Source: Conidiobolus incongruus B7586 (taxonomy: Eukaryota; Entomophthoromycota; Entomophthoromycetes; Entomophthorales; Conidiobolaceae). Taken from it: a stretch of 12,140 nt of DNA. Of the stretch, positions 1 through 9,359 are shown in pieces. The stretch lies in NCBI GenBank assembly GCA_000697335.1, contig JNEM01010951.1:1-12140 (forward strand), read 5' to 3'. Position 1 is the first letter of the stretch. Each line of letters begins with the position of its first letter. The notes below the pieces were generated by a model, which worked only from the letters and a program-made list of their open reading frames with translations, did no database searches and was not told where the DNA came from. The translations under genes were made by a program, and so were the position numbers.

Positions 1-329
1 AGTATTATAAGTTAAATAAATTAAATATTATTTTTTAATAAGATAATTTTTTTTGTTACATTATAAATTCTATTATCAAATAGCTTAATAATAATAAAAT
101 AATTATTATAAAATAACTTGCTTTATTTTTTAATTTTAACCTAATTAAATATTTTTAAAATAAACTAAAAAAATTAATTAAAGTTCCCCCCCAATAAAAA
201 ATTCAAATTAATTTTAAAGGTATATTTAAGAAACTTAGAATAATATTAACTTTATTTAAAAAGCTAGTTAACTTTATATAATATAAATTTAAAGAGGTTA
301 AAAAAACCAAAGATAAATATATTAGATAA
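1..329 (+). pseudogene. Tc1-like transposase remnant, C-terminal part (copy A)
   Basis: This is the C-terminal end of a DDE transposase that would cut and paste the element by acting on its terminal repeats. The second catalytic aspartate codon is still GAT at 42-44. The codon 34 residues later (147-149), expected to encode glutamate, now reads AAA. The spacing is the DD34E of the Tc1 group. The frame ends near 327-329 after a basic tail of the D-[RK]-Y-T type, matching the T-K-Y/F ending common in Tc1 transposases. Stops replace expected Trp and Gln codons, consistent with G-to-A and C-to-T decay. The product cannot be made. Only the last third of the gene is inside the window. Confidence 0.8.
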
Positions 330-354
330 TAATTTTTTTATTAATACTAATACT

Positions 355-560
355 TAAAAATTTATAACTTATCTTAAGTATACTTTTAATATTAATATAT
401 CAATTAATAGTTAATTAAATTTAACTTTATATATTATATTATAAATAAAAATATATATTAATTACATACTTTAATATTAGTTTATTTAAATTAAAATAAT
501 TAAGATATTAATAAAAATATTTATTTTATTAATTTTATGACTCATTTTTACAGGCTAGTG
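355..560 (-). repeat. Right terminal inverted repeat of copy A, with inner and outer motifs
   Basis: The reverse complement of this stretch matches the left end of copy B (10682-10893). The outermost ten bases read CACTAGCCTG here and TACTAATCTG in copy B, differing only by transitions. The outer motif continues into an AAAAATRAGTCATAAA core. A second, inner copy of the core lies at about 361-380 (read in reverse: TAAGATAAGTTATAAA), about 180 bp inside. Two spaced motifs within a repeat of about 200 bp is the IR/DR layout known from some Tc1-like elements, where both motifs bind transposase. Confidence 0.75.
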
Positions 561-1249
561 TATAAATTATTTAATGTAATATATTTAAAAAGAATTATTG
601 TAATATATTATGAATATTATGAAATTCAACTCAAAAATCCACAAAAACAAAAATTTTAAAGCAAATTTTTATTCCATAAGTTCCTCTAAATTTGATTCTA
701 AATCAGTTATTTTAATTCAGGAACTGTGTGTAGTTGTGTACATTAGTAAAATAACTATCCATTTATAATTAAACTAAAAATTTATATGTACTTTCACTAC
801 ATAAGTCCTTAATCTATGTAGAAATCAATGAAATATTTAATAGTGAATATAAAATGAACATACAAAGCAAATTAAAAAGTTTGAGGTAAAGGAAGTTGTT
901 TTCTAGGTTTTAAAGATAATCCGAAATTGGTTATTAATTGATAGGTGATATCAGATTAATGTATTATATGGTCAAGGATATATGATAATGGTTATATGAT
1001 ATTATTCAATATTTCAAATAATTCCGACGATATATTATGAATAATAATATATTTTAGCATTAATAATTACTTAAATGTATATACAATGATATCATTGAAT
1101 TTCATTGAGTTTTACATGAGAATAATAACCATTGTTTAATTTAAAAAACTTTATCTGATAATAGACTTGGGATTTTGAAATAAAAATAAAACGATAACAT
1201 CGAATTTTAATGAACTTAATTTGAGTATTATTACATTTTTTGTTTCACT
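561..1249. other. AT-rich intergenic DNA, no gene seen
   Basis: This is unique-looking AT-rich sequence between the end of transposon copy A and the first balanced-composition island. No reading frame of useful length, RNA gene or clear repeat was recognised. The part from about 840 to 1000 is slightly less AT-rich and may be worn element DNA, but nothing specific could be matched. Confidence 0.5.
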
Positions 1250-1560
1250 GACCTGAGCACTCGAAAATTTACAGCAATCATTCTTCCAGCGATACAGACT
1301 GTGATGACTTGTAGAAAAAAACTAAGGAAGTGGAGAGCATGCTCGACAAGCCCTCGAAAGATAGTAGTAGCTACTCTGTGGTCATAAGATCAAGTAGGGT
1401 ATGAAAGAAGAAGATTCATGTGAAGTGAAAAGAGATACTTTTTTATTAATGCCAAATGGTACTAGGCCAATCAGAGGTATAGGTAACACCGGAAGCAGTA
1501 GAGATAAGGGAGTATTATTATTAAGGTGAGCATTTGTGGTGTCATGGTAGTCATGCTTTT
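1250..1560 (+). mobile_element. Possible Copia-type LTR retrotransposon fossil
   Basis: This island is clearly less AT-rich than its surroundings and reads as decayed coding DNA on the plus strand. Around 1400-1530 the conceptual product contains a LMPNGTRPIRGIGN stretch followed by a V-L-L-L segment. That resembles the region between the aspartic protease and the integrase of Ty1/Copia polyproteins, where an A-N-G...I-x-G-I-G pattern precedes a hydrophobic V-L-Y-V-P type strand. A weaker W-H-W stretch near 1840 could be a worn piece of the following pre-integrase domain. The copy is broken in several places and looks old. No LTRs were found. The family call rests on one short motif and is tentative; decayed host coding DNA is the alternative. 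Confidence 0.3.
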
Positions 1561-2439
1561 TAAGTTAGAGCATGATTTTCATGAAATGGGAAATATTTAT
1601 TTTTTCATGATAATTATATAATTTTAAATTAATTCACCACATAATAAAAGCTTAGTATTTGCAATAACAAATACAATTAGACAAATACCAAAATCTTTTA
1701 CCTAAGTAACCATGATTAGTTTGAGTTGTAAATTAAATTATCTGAATAAATATTTTTTTAATAAAAATCAAATATTTAATATTTACTACAATGCAATGAT
1801 TTTAATAAGAATTCAACTTATAAATTGTCAGGTATTTGGCATTGGTATCTGTTGAGGCAACCTTGAGATGTGGTGAAAAATGATATACTATATAATAGCA
1901 TATTAAACCAAAGAGAAAATTGAAAGAAGATTGTATAAAAATACTAAAGAATCGGGAATCAATAGATTAAGACTCGTTTCAACATACCTTCAGCATATAC
2001 TATTCAAAATTTCATAATATTCTCTACTCAATATTAATTACATCACAACTTTACTAGATTTATATTTGAATCTTATTTACATCAACTAAAAAAATATTAA
2101 TAATAATATCAATTTTCACAAATATTAAGTAGTTTCAAAATATTTTTACCTTTCTGATAATACATAACCTTTTAATTAAATAGGTGAAAAAATAATGCAA
2201 TTTGTATCAATCTAAGTTTTATGATATAATAATGTTGAACTATGATATTATAACAATGATTGGATTAGCAACAACGATTGTACACTTTCTGACATTAAAA
2301 TACATATTTTGTATTACAATTAATTATTAAAGATATAATATGTTTCTGATATTAATATATTAGCGAATTCAGTGACGTTAATGAAAATATTTTAATATAT
2401 TTTTTAGTTATTGTATTTTTAATACATAGATAGTAACTA
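1561..2439. other. AT-rich intergenic DNA, no gene seen
   Basis: This is an AT-rich stretch between the two balanced-composition islands. Part of it, about 1820-2000, is a little richer in GC and may continue the fossil element to its left. No intact frame, RNA gene or repeat pair was recognised. Confidence 0.45.
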
Positions 2440-2720
2440 GCTCGACCAATTTCATCTCACAATCTATTACCTTATGATGATATAACGCCTGAATACCCGT
2501 CACAACGCTTCAAGGTCTATTTTTCTGAAGACCCAGTGCACATCTTTGCACTACACAAGGCAGACAAGTGACTTCTAAAAGAACCATTCTCGGAATACAT
2601 TTTTGACATCACCCCTTATCTTTCGTGAAGTCCATTAACCCCTTGAAAAACCACGTTCAAGCCGTTCCCTTTCCTACTACCAAAGTTCTACTTGCTTCAG
2701 TAGGACCACATCCTATTAAT
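2440..2720. pseudogene. Decayed coding-like island of unknown family
   Basis: This sharply bounded island of roughly balanced composition lies in AT-rich flanks. On the plus strand, one frame gives a long protein-like reading over about 2440-2735 (for example PYDDITPEYPSQRFKVYF near 2472-2525), broken several times. The minus strand also gives a protein-like, Cys-containing reading, so the true coding strand is undecided. The composition contrast and near-open frames suggest former coding sequence, either a host exon or an element fragment. I do not recognise the family. It shares no evident sequence with the island at 1250-1560. Confidence 0.3.
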
Positions 2721-5700
2721 TCTCATAATTAAAAATTCATTGAATGAAATTAGATTAAAAGTATAACTCCAACTATATATTTCATAAATTCCAAATTTTC
2801 ATTACTACTCATTATTAATCACATTTAAACTTCTAATATGAATATTTCATTACATTAATTATAGTGAAATGATTATAACGTAAATATTTTTTATATTCAT
2901 TTGTTTTTATTAATGATTATTAAATCGTTTATTATTCAATCACTAGTTTAAGATGGGAACAGAATTTATACAAGCACCTAATTTAATTAATATTTTATTA
3001 TCAGTTGGAGCGATCTTTTCATAAATATATATATAAAAATAATAATTGTATTATTTAAAATTGTTGATCCGCAAATAGTATTAGTGTACAAAAATAAGTG
3101 GTTGAATTAAGTATTCAATGTACAAATATATTTATTCACAGCTTCCTTTTAGTAAGTTTATCATTTGAATATATTTAAGATAACATTATAAATATCGAAT
3201 TCAACATTCATCAATAACATTTACAAAGTATTATTATTAATATAAGATATATAATAAAATCAATATATTAAATCAACATTTTTATATAGCCCTATAAGTA
3301 TACAAATAGAGGTTAGTCAAACCTTGATATCATTAATCATAACGGAAAAATGATCTAAATACTTTATATCAAATTACCTAAAAATTATTATATTCTGGAA
3401 ATTGAAATAAAGTTTATAACAATATACTGATTAAAAAAATAATGTAAATTTTCAGTTTATTAATGTAGTATTTGCTATTATCAAATAAGTACAGTAATTT
3501 ATATAAGTTGAATCATACTATATAAATTCATCATATGAAATAATTGGTAAAATAAAATTTATCCTAACCATCTAGATACATATAGAAACAAGATATATAA
3601 TCTCAAAATAAAATTTGATAATTAAATATTTGAAATATTATTTTATATGAACACTCACCAGAGTATGAAAATAGGTATAGTTATTATACTTATTTTTAAT
3701 AAATCATCATTATTAATTCTAATAAATTGGATGGTTATTTCTTAACTATAAGGCACAGATGACATTTTCATATTCAATATTGATATTTCAATCATATTGA
3801 ATTTTAATAAGTTGAGTTGATTTGGATTGATATTTACTGAATTTTGAATAATTTGATATATAGAACTTTGTAACAGGTTTAGACTTTGATATCAAAAGAA
3901 AGAATATACTTTGGTTGAGAATTGACTGTAAATGAGAAAAAAATGATAGAAAACATTTGACACATAAAATCCAAAGTATTTTAATGAAGATTAAATGGTG
4001 GTCTCTTAAATAAATTAGTAGAAATACAAGTATATTTATAGTTATGATCAGAATCATAATTTTGTTTTTTAATTAACAAGTAGAAAATATTAGGCTAATC
4101 TTATTATAAATACTGATCGATAACCTACATTATTGGCTACTAAATAAATTTAAACATAAAAAGCATAAGCACGAGTTTGTATTTAGTATTAAACGGTGAT
4201 CATTTTTTCAACTCTAACCATCAACCAAATATCTAATATAATGAAAAATTTGCTAAATAAAAGTAGTAATCTCTATTTTTGATATTATCTTAGCTCATAA
4301 ATTGAGCAAATGCTTATCCTCACAATATTTTCTTATTTATTCAAGCCTGAAATTATATATCTTAATATCCAATATATTTTTAATAAATTTGAACTTTTGA
4401 CATACATGCTGTTTTTATTATCCCAGACTAATTACAATCAATAGGAGTGAGTTCAACTGTATATGTAAATTGAGGTAACTTTGACCAGTTCTTTACAGCT
4501 AATAGGTTTTTAACTAGTTTCGGGTTTTGGCTGTTTGTATTAATATGCAATATAATGAGTTTTTTATTTGATTTAAAAATCACAAAATAAAATACATCTG
4601 AGTGAAATTAAATTTGAAATTTATTATTAGTTGTTTGTGCTTCAGGAGATAATATATGAAAGACTACATCAGGCTAATATAAACTAAATGATTAACATAC
4701 TTTGTTTAAATATACTCTAGTTTTGGTAGATTTTTAAGTTAATGGTCAAGTTTTAACAAAAAATATTCTTTATTTTACCATAGCCTTATATAAGCGGGGA
4801 CCCAATATTTATCCAATTTTGTGATGAATTTTAATAAATCATAGTTTCTATGATAATGTTTAAGGATTTTTGAATTAAAGCATTTGTTTTAGTATTTTGA
4901 TAATGTGTTAGTATTCAAGGAATCTATCATAATTTTTTATTTAAACCAGTACTATTTTTGAGTATATTGAAAATAATATCTTTAGAAAATTAAAACTTAC
5001 CAGTTATTTCCTTGAAGATTTGTTGATATATTTGAAAATATACATTTTAATATTTTGATAGTTTTTTCTTTTTTATATTAAATACCAAACAAATTTAAGC
5101 ATAATAGGAATAAGTTATTTCCCCATGTTAAGATGATTGACCCAATATTATGTTATAAGGTAGGATAAGACCTGTCACTGCATGTTTTGTGTAAGATTTA
5201 ATGGATATAATAGGCAGATTATGTAACAAGAAATAATATTTTGATCAAGGATTCTATATTTTTGGGTAATTTGATTTGGCCCATATTTTTATTTTAATAT
5301 GAATTGATAAGTATTAAAATATAATAATTTTTCAAATAAAGAATTTAATTTAAGATTTATATTAATATTATATCTTAAAATGAAAATATTAAATTTCAAA
5401 AAAAAATCGTCACTTTTCAAAGCCAAACTTAATATGTAAATTTAAAAAAAGAGTCATTTTTAATTTACTAAATTATTTTGAAACCGCTAGTTTAATCTAA
5501 TTAGGACTAGTGCATTTATATATATATTAGTGATTTGTATATCAATAAGTATTTGCATCATTGTTTTACTGAAATAAAATTATATTTTTTCTCATTATCA
5601 ATAGTTATAGCAGCTAATTTTGTAATATTTTGGTTTATTTAGAACAAAACTATTTTTAATATTTATGTTTGGTTAATGATATAATTCATTACTTTAGATT

Positions 5701-5866
5701 TTTTAAAATGTAGTATCATTTTTTAAAATATAGCTACTTAATCTCCATTCTAATATCGCATCAATTTATCTCAAATCAACCTGTTGAGAATAAAAATAGT
5801 CAAAATATAAAAGCATTCTAAAATCATTATCTAAATTTATAAAAAGCTTCATTTCAAAATCAACTA
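2721..5866. other. 3.1-kb AT-rich gene desert downstream of the P450
   Basis: This long stretch of AT-rich DNA has no supported gene. The longest open frame is an 89-codon minus-strand frame at 3788-4057 made almost wholly of Ile, Leu, Phe, Lys and Ser, which is expected by chance in such DNA. A TATA-like string followed by GCGGGGACC at about 4786-4802 stands out but has no gene beside it. Short, slightly richer patches such as 5100-5260 could be very old element DNA. No tRNA-like or repeat structure was found. The P450 3' end and its polyadenylation region must lie in the last few hundred bases, but no exact AATAAA occurs close to the stop. Confidence 0.5.
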
Positions 5867-7396
5867 CTACTGTCTGAGAGAAATTTTCACTCTCATTCTC
5901 TTCTCCTTTGGTTTATATAAAAACTTGAAAGCTGGAGTCAAATTTTTGTCAACCAATTCCATTTCAAAATATCTAATAAGATTAGCTAATACCAAGTAAA
6001 ATTCATTCCATGCCAATTCACGACCTATGCAAGATCTTGGACCTGTACCAAAAGTTAACAACTTGGCCTTGTTTTCTTCCTTATCATTTCCTAGCCATCG
6101 GTTAATATCGAATTTATCAGGTTCTGACCAAAATTCTGGGTCATGATGCTGGTTGTAAATCGGATGCAAGATTTTGGTCTATAAATAAGTATCAGACTAT
6201 AATACTAGTCAGAGTCATAGTTTATAATTTACCTTCTCAGGAAGAAAATGACCACAAATAGTGACCCCACCTTTGGGAACTTCGCGAGGTAAACCACCAG
6301 CAGCGACTGGATATTTTCTCATTCCTTCTAAAATGGCCGCTTCTAATAATTTCAGTTCTGATTTCGCTTTTTCAACTTGAATTGGTTCGTTTAAATTGGG
6401 GAAATTTGTTAAAACCTCATTTTCAACTGATTTATATATATCTGGATTTTTCAATAGCTCGTACAAGGTCCAAGTAAGTGTATTTGCGGTTGTATCCATT
6501 CCTGCAAAAAGTAAAGTCATGCTTTGGTCAGCAATTTCGATATTAGTTAACTTTTCGCCAGTTTCAGGGTCTTCACTATCGATTAAACTTTGTAAAATAT
6601 CATTATGTGATTCACTCAAATTTCTTTTTCGAGTATGAATATTTTGCAATATAACTTGAGTCAACTCATTAGCGATTGGAATAGAAATCTTAGAATAAAA
6701 AGGGATAATTGTTCGTAAAAACACCATTACCTGTGCTCTGGCTAGTTCTTTGATATAGTGCTGCCCTTTTATTTGATCGTAGGTAGTATTATAATCTGTC
6801 CCAAATACCAATTTGCTAATGACATCTAATGTACTACAATGAAAGAGGTAGAATAGATCAAATACCTGCTCATTATTGGATAAATATCTAGATTTGATAT
6901 AATCTACTAATCTTTGACTACCAACGCTATAAATAGTACTCTCAATATTTGATAGAGTTTTAGTACTAAAGGCAGGTAATACCAATCGCTTGATCTTGGA
7001 GTGAAAATCCTTTTCAGTAGCTGAGAATAAATTGGGACCATTGATATCAAATGATTTATAATTCTCAGCTTTTTTAAATTTATATGTTTGCCAATATTTT
7101 CGAGCAGTTGAGTCATTTACTAAAACGAATTTGCCTAATAAATGAACCACTGGACCATGATCTTTAGCCAGATTTAACATATAACTGCAATCCCCGATGT
7201 AACGGGTGTAATATAGTTGAAATATATGGTTGACAACATTTTTTGGTCTTGGTAAATTTCGATAAGGACCCAGATAATTAACATATATGATGTAGTAGTA
7301 AATATAGTATAAAATAACTCCAATGAAAACCCAACCAAGAAATTCTACTAAGCTGTAAAAAGAATTCAGGGTATTGAATTGAATGTGATTTGACAT
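5867..7396 (-). CDS. Cytochrome P450 monooxygenase, membrane-anchored, two exons
   Basis: This is a heme-thiolate monooxygenase expected to sit on the cytosolic face of the ER and use electrons from a P450 reductase. Exons are 7396-6233 (388 codons) and 6178-5867 (103 codons plus TAG). The 491-residue length is normal for a microsomal P450. Residues 16-39 form a hydrophobic anchor, followed by a proline-bearing hinge (GPYRNLPRP). The I-helix oxygen motif AGMDTT is at 298-303 and the K-helix ExxR (EGMR) at 357-360. The F-x-x-x-R-W of the PERF region is at 411-416. The heme loop FGTGPRSCIG is at 431-440, with Cys438 as the iron ligand. The C-helix Trp is replaced within an FHSKIKR...PAFS block, similar to several fungal families. 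The in-frame ATG at 7444 is unlikely as start: it lies only a few bases past the TATA box and in poor context, whereas 7396 has A at -3. Substrate is unknown. Motif style suggests a fungal E-class P450 with a PR-x-VP-x-GG strand, but no CYP family number can be given. Confidence 0.93.
6179..6232 (-). other. 54-nt intron of the P450 gene
   Basis: On the minus strand the donor is GTAAAT after the AAG codon at 6235-6233, and the acceptor is TTATAG ending at 6179. The intron is phase 0. CTGAC and CTGAT branch-site candidates lie inside it. Removing it joins the G-H-F-L-P-E-K end of exon 1 to T-K-I-L-H-P in exon 2, restoring a continuous P450 between the K-helix and PERF regions. Reading through would end the protein five residues past the donor. 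The size is typical of fungal introns. Confidence 0.9.
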
Positions 7397-7449
7397 TTTA
7401 TAATAGCAGGTAATGAAAAAATTGTTTGTATAAATTTCTAGCATTCACC

Positions 7450-7457
7450 TATTTATA
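7450..7457 (-). promoter_or_regulatory. TATA box of the P450 gene
   Basis: On the minus strand this reads TATAAATA, 53 bp upstream of the chosen ATG at 7396. Transcription starting about 30 bp downstream of it would exclude the ATG at 7444 and give a short 5' leader before 7396, so this site helps to fix the start codon. Confidence 0.5.
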
Positions 7458-7492
7458 CAAGTCAAAATAATACAAATATTTAATTAATTATT

Positions 7493-7497
7493 ATTGG
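7493..7497 (-). promoter_or_regulatory. CCAAT box upstream of the P450 TATA box
   Basis: On the minus strand this reads CCAAT, about 36 bp upstream of the TATA box and about 100 bp upstream of the start codon, a usual place for a HAP/CBF-bound element. It is a five-base match in AT-rich DNA, so chance is possible. Its spacing relative to the TATA box is what supports it. Confidence 0.3.
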
Positions 7498-7499
7498 AC

Positions 7500-9150
7500 C
7501 ATCATATGGTTAGCAAATAAAATGAATTCTGATTTTTAATTCGATCATTTTCCGTTTAACAACTATTGCTAATACAGTATCCAAGATTAATCAAGCCCGT
7601 TGTTGGTGCAGCACAAATTTTTTTAATTTAGTATAAATACATAAGCTATATTAAGAAATATAATGCTATATTTGAAAACTCATACTTTACTATTGACGAT
7701 TTTCGTTGGAAGATTGTTCATAATGTAATACCCCATATAATTCAAAATTTTAGACTAAACAATTTTTGATTAGAGTACTAATATTGCTATAACAAAATGT
7801 ATGAATAATATATTTATTGTTTTCAACTTTGACATAAATTAAACAAAAGTGTGTATTAAGCCTAAAGAAATGTTTGGTTTTTTGTATAACTGTAACAAAA
7901 ATCAACTGATTTCTATAACAAAATTCGTAGATGTATATTTTTCAATATAATGATTAAATATACTAAGTAATCAATTTTGCTCCATTATAATCAACCAAAA
8001 TTGCTTTATATATCAAGGATATAAATTATATTTTGTAAATTATAATATATTGGTTGTGAATTAATTTTTTAAGATTAAATCTTGAGAGTATTGAGCTAAA
8101 TATTGTAAAATATTAATTTAAATGTAATTAAATATAAGGCCCGAAAATAATGACATAATTAGTTAATTCAGCTTTTTTGAACCAATTCTATTACAAAATT
8201 TTCCAATTCAAAATAAAAATTCATTTGAAACATATATAGAGGTGTTTAAATTTAATATTTCAAAGCTGATTTTTATTTAAAATTATCAATTTTATAATAA
8301 AAAAGGTTCTAAAAGTCTTAATTCGCCAATCGAATACCTATCAAAAATAAAGATTGGTATTGGTATTCCTTGATATGTAGCTAAGGAGCTTTTAATGCAT
8401 CTACTCATTATAGAAAATTATATATTTTGATTGAGTAATTTGACTTGATACTAAGATTAAAATATTTAACTATTATATACTTTAATTTTTATAATATCTC
8501 TATATTATTGTCTTAAAAAACCTATATATGTTAATAATATTTTAATAAAATATTTTCAAATTTCAAAAGAATTTATATTTCATTAATCTTGAATTTTTCT
8601 AAAAAAGAAAAATGATATCAAAAACATAAATTCTGATCAAATAAGTATAAGCAAACTTTGCCCTCAATGATATAAAGTATTATATACAAGAAACTAATAT
8701 ATAGTGTATATCGAATAATTTCCAGTAGTATGATTTGTAAAATCAATATATAACCAATATTGTTTGAATATGAAAATTTTTCACTTTCATTCTCAACTAG
8801 GGTCAAATACTTCAGTTATAACCAAATTTAATTTCAACAAAAGTGAGGCAGACTTGGATTATGAATTCATGAACTTTTAGAGAAATTAATTAAATTAGGA
8901 AACGTCTTAGATAAACTTACTTTGATATTACCTGAAAGTTATAAAATATAACTATAAGAAAAAGCTTTAGGGATAATTATAATAAATCTACAAGGTCTTC
9001 AATTTTATTTAGTTATATAGATTTATTACTAAATTTAAGAAATGACAAATAACAAAAAATACTTGAATTATGGAAATATCTGCTTTTTACATTTGGAAGG
9101 AATCATCCTAATATATAAGTAAATACACTTGTATAAGGAAATAATAAAAA
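7500..9150. other. AT-rich intergenic DNA upstream of the P450, no gene seen
   Basis: This 1.65-kb stretch lies upstream of the P450. The first part, about 7500-7620, has a somewhat richer patch (GCCCGTTGTTGGTGCAGC near 7588-7605) that could belong to the P450 upstream region. The rest is AT-rich with only short chance frames, including a 62-codon minus-strand frame at 8618-8806. No RNA gene or repeat was recognised. Confidence 0.5.
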
Positions 9151-9172
9151 CCGAGATATTTAAATATAATTC

Positions 9173-9328
9173 ATGATATTGTGGCTGGTTATTCTAATGG
9201 TTTCTAGGAGCCCAGCTACTTTTGATGCCAGTCTATTTGCTAACCTTGGGAATCTGGATTTCCAGCCCATGCTAGTAACAAGTGTAATTGATTCACAATT
9301 AATTTCAATTGATTACCGGAAGTTATAG
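9173..9328 (+). other. Small balanced-composition island, short ORFs on both strands
   Basis: This island stands out from its AT-rich flanks. On the plus strand a 51-codon frame starts at ATG 9173 and ends with TAG at 9326-9328. Its first residues are strongly hydrophobic (MILWLVILMV), like a short signal peptide, followed by S-R-S-P-A-T-F-D-A. On the minus strand a frame stays open over 9312-9160 and contains a 36-codon ORF starting at 9270, with a basic amphipathic-looking reading (GWKSRFPRLANRLASK). Only one can be the original coding strand, if either. No family is recognised. It may be a small secreted-peptide gene, a relic exon, or a fragment of a dispersed repeat. A TTTTTCAG acceptor-like site lies downstream near 9444-9451 but no convincing spliced frame was built. 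Confidence 0.25.
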
Positions 9329-9359
9329 AGTTGGTTGCACTTGAAGCTCAACTAAAGTA

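Larger units (their letters stand above)
1..560 (+). mobile_element. Tc1/mariner element, copy A (right-hand part, decayed)
   Basis: This is the right-hand third of a Tc1/mariner DNA transposon whose left part lies before the window. It aligns along its length with positions from about 11678 to the window end in copy B; for example, the shared run around 11-40 matches 11688-11717. It contains the transposase C-terminal remnant and then a long terminal inverted repeat ending at 560, followed by TA at 561-562, the target dinucleotide of this superfamily. By eye, differences from copy B are mostly transitions. The transposase frame is full of stops, so the copy is dead. Family assignment rests on the DD34E block, the TA target and the inverted repeats. 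Confidence is high for the superfamily; the subfamily cannot be named. Confidence 0.85.

Noticed and set aside
1250-2720. Islands 1250-1560 and 2440-2720 as an inverted repeat pair or the two ends of one element
   Set aside because: Comparison by eye in both orientations found no shared sequence between them.
3788-4057. 89-codon minus-strand ORF with a hydrophobic N-terminus
   Set aside because: It is made almost entirely of residues coded by AT-rich codons and has no motif. A rough estimate at this base composition gives a fair chance of one such frame in a 12-kb window.
4783-4805. TATA-like string followed by GCGGGGACC, read as a promoter
   Set aside because: No open frame or RNA-like structure follows on either strand.
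6396-6638. 80-codon plus-strand ORF inside the P450
   Set aside because: It is the antisense shadow of exon 1 (I-helix to K-helix region), whose coding strand is certain from its motifs.
6907-7116. 69-codon minus-strand ORF inside the P450
   Set aside because: It is a different frame of the same strand as exon 1 and has no features of its own.
7394-7444. P450 start at the upstream in-frame ATG (7444)
   Set aside because: It lies only a few bases downstream of the TATA box, has T at -3, and would put a polar 16-residue extension before the membrane anchor.
8618-8806. 62-codon minus-strand ORF with a run of Ile/Leu/Tyr
   Set aside because: It is short and low-complexity, expected by chance in AT-rich DNA, with no promoter or conserved feature.
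9180-9290. Possible tRNA or other small structured RNA in the balanced island
   Set aside because: No A/B-box pair or cloverleaf could be drawn; the GGATTTCCAG-type pairing is too short by itself.
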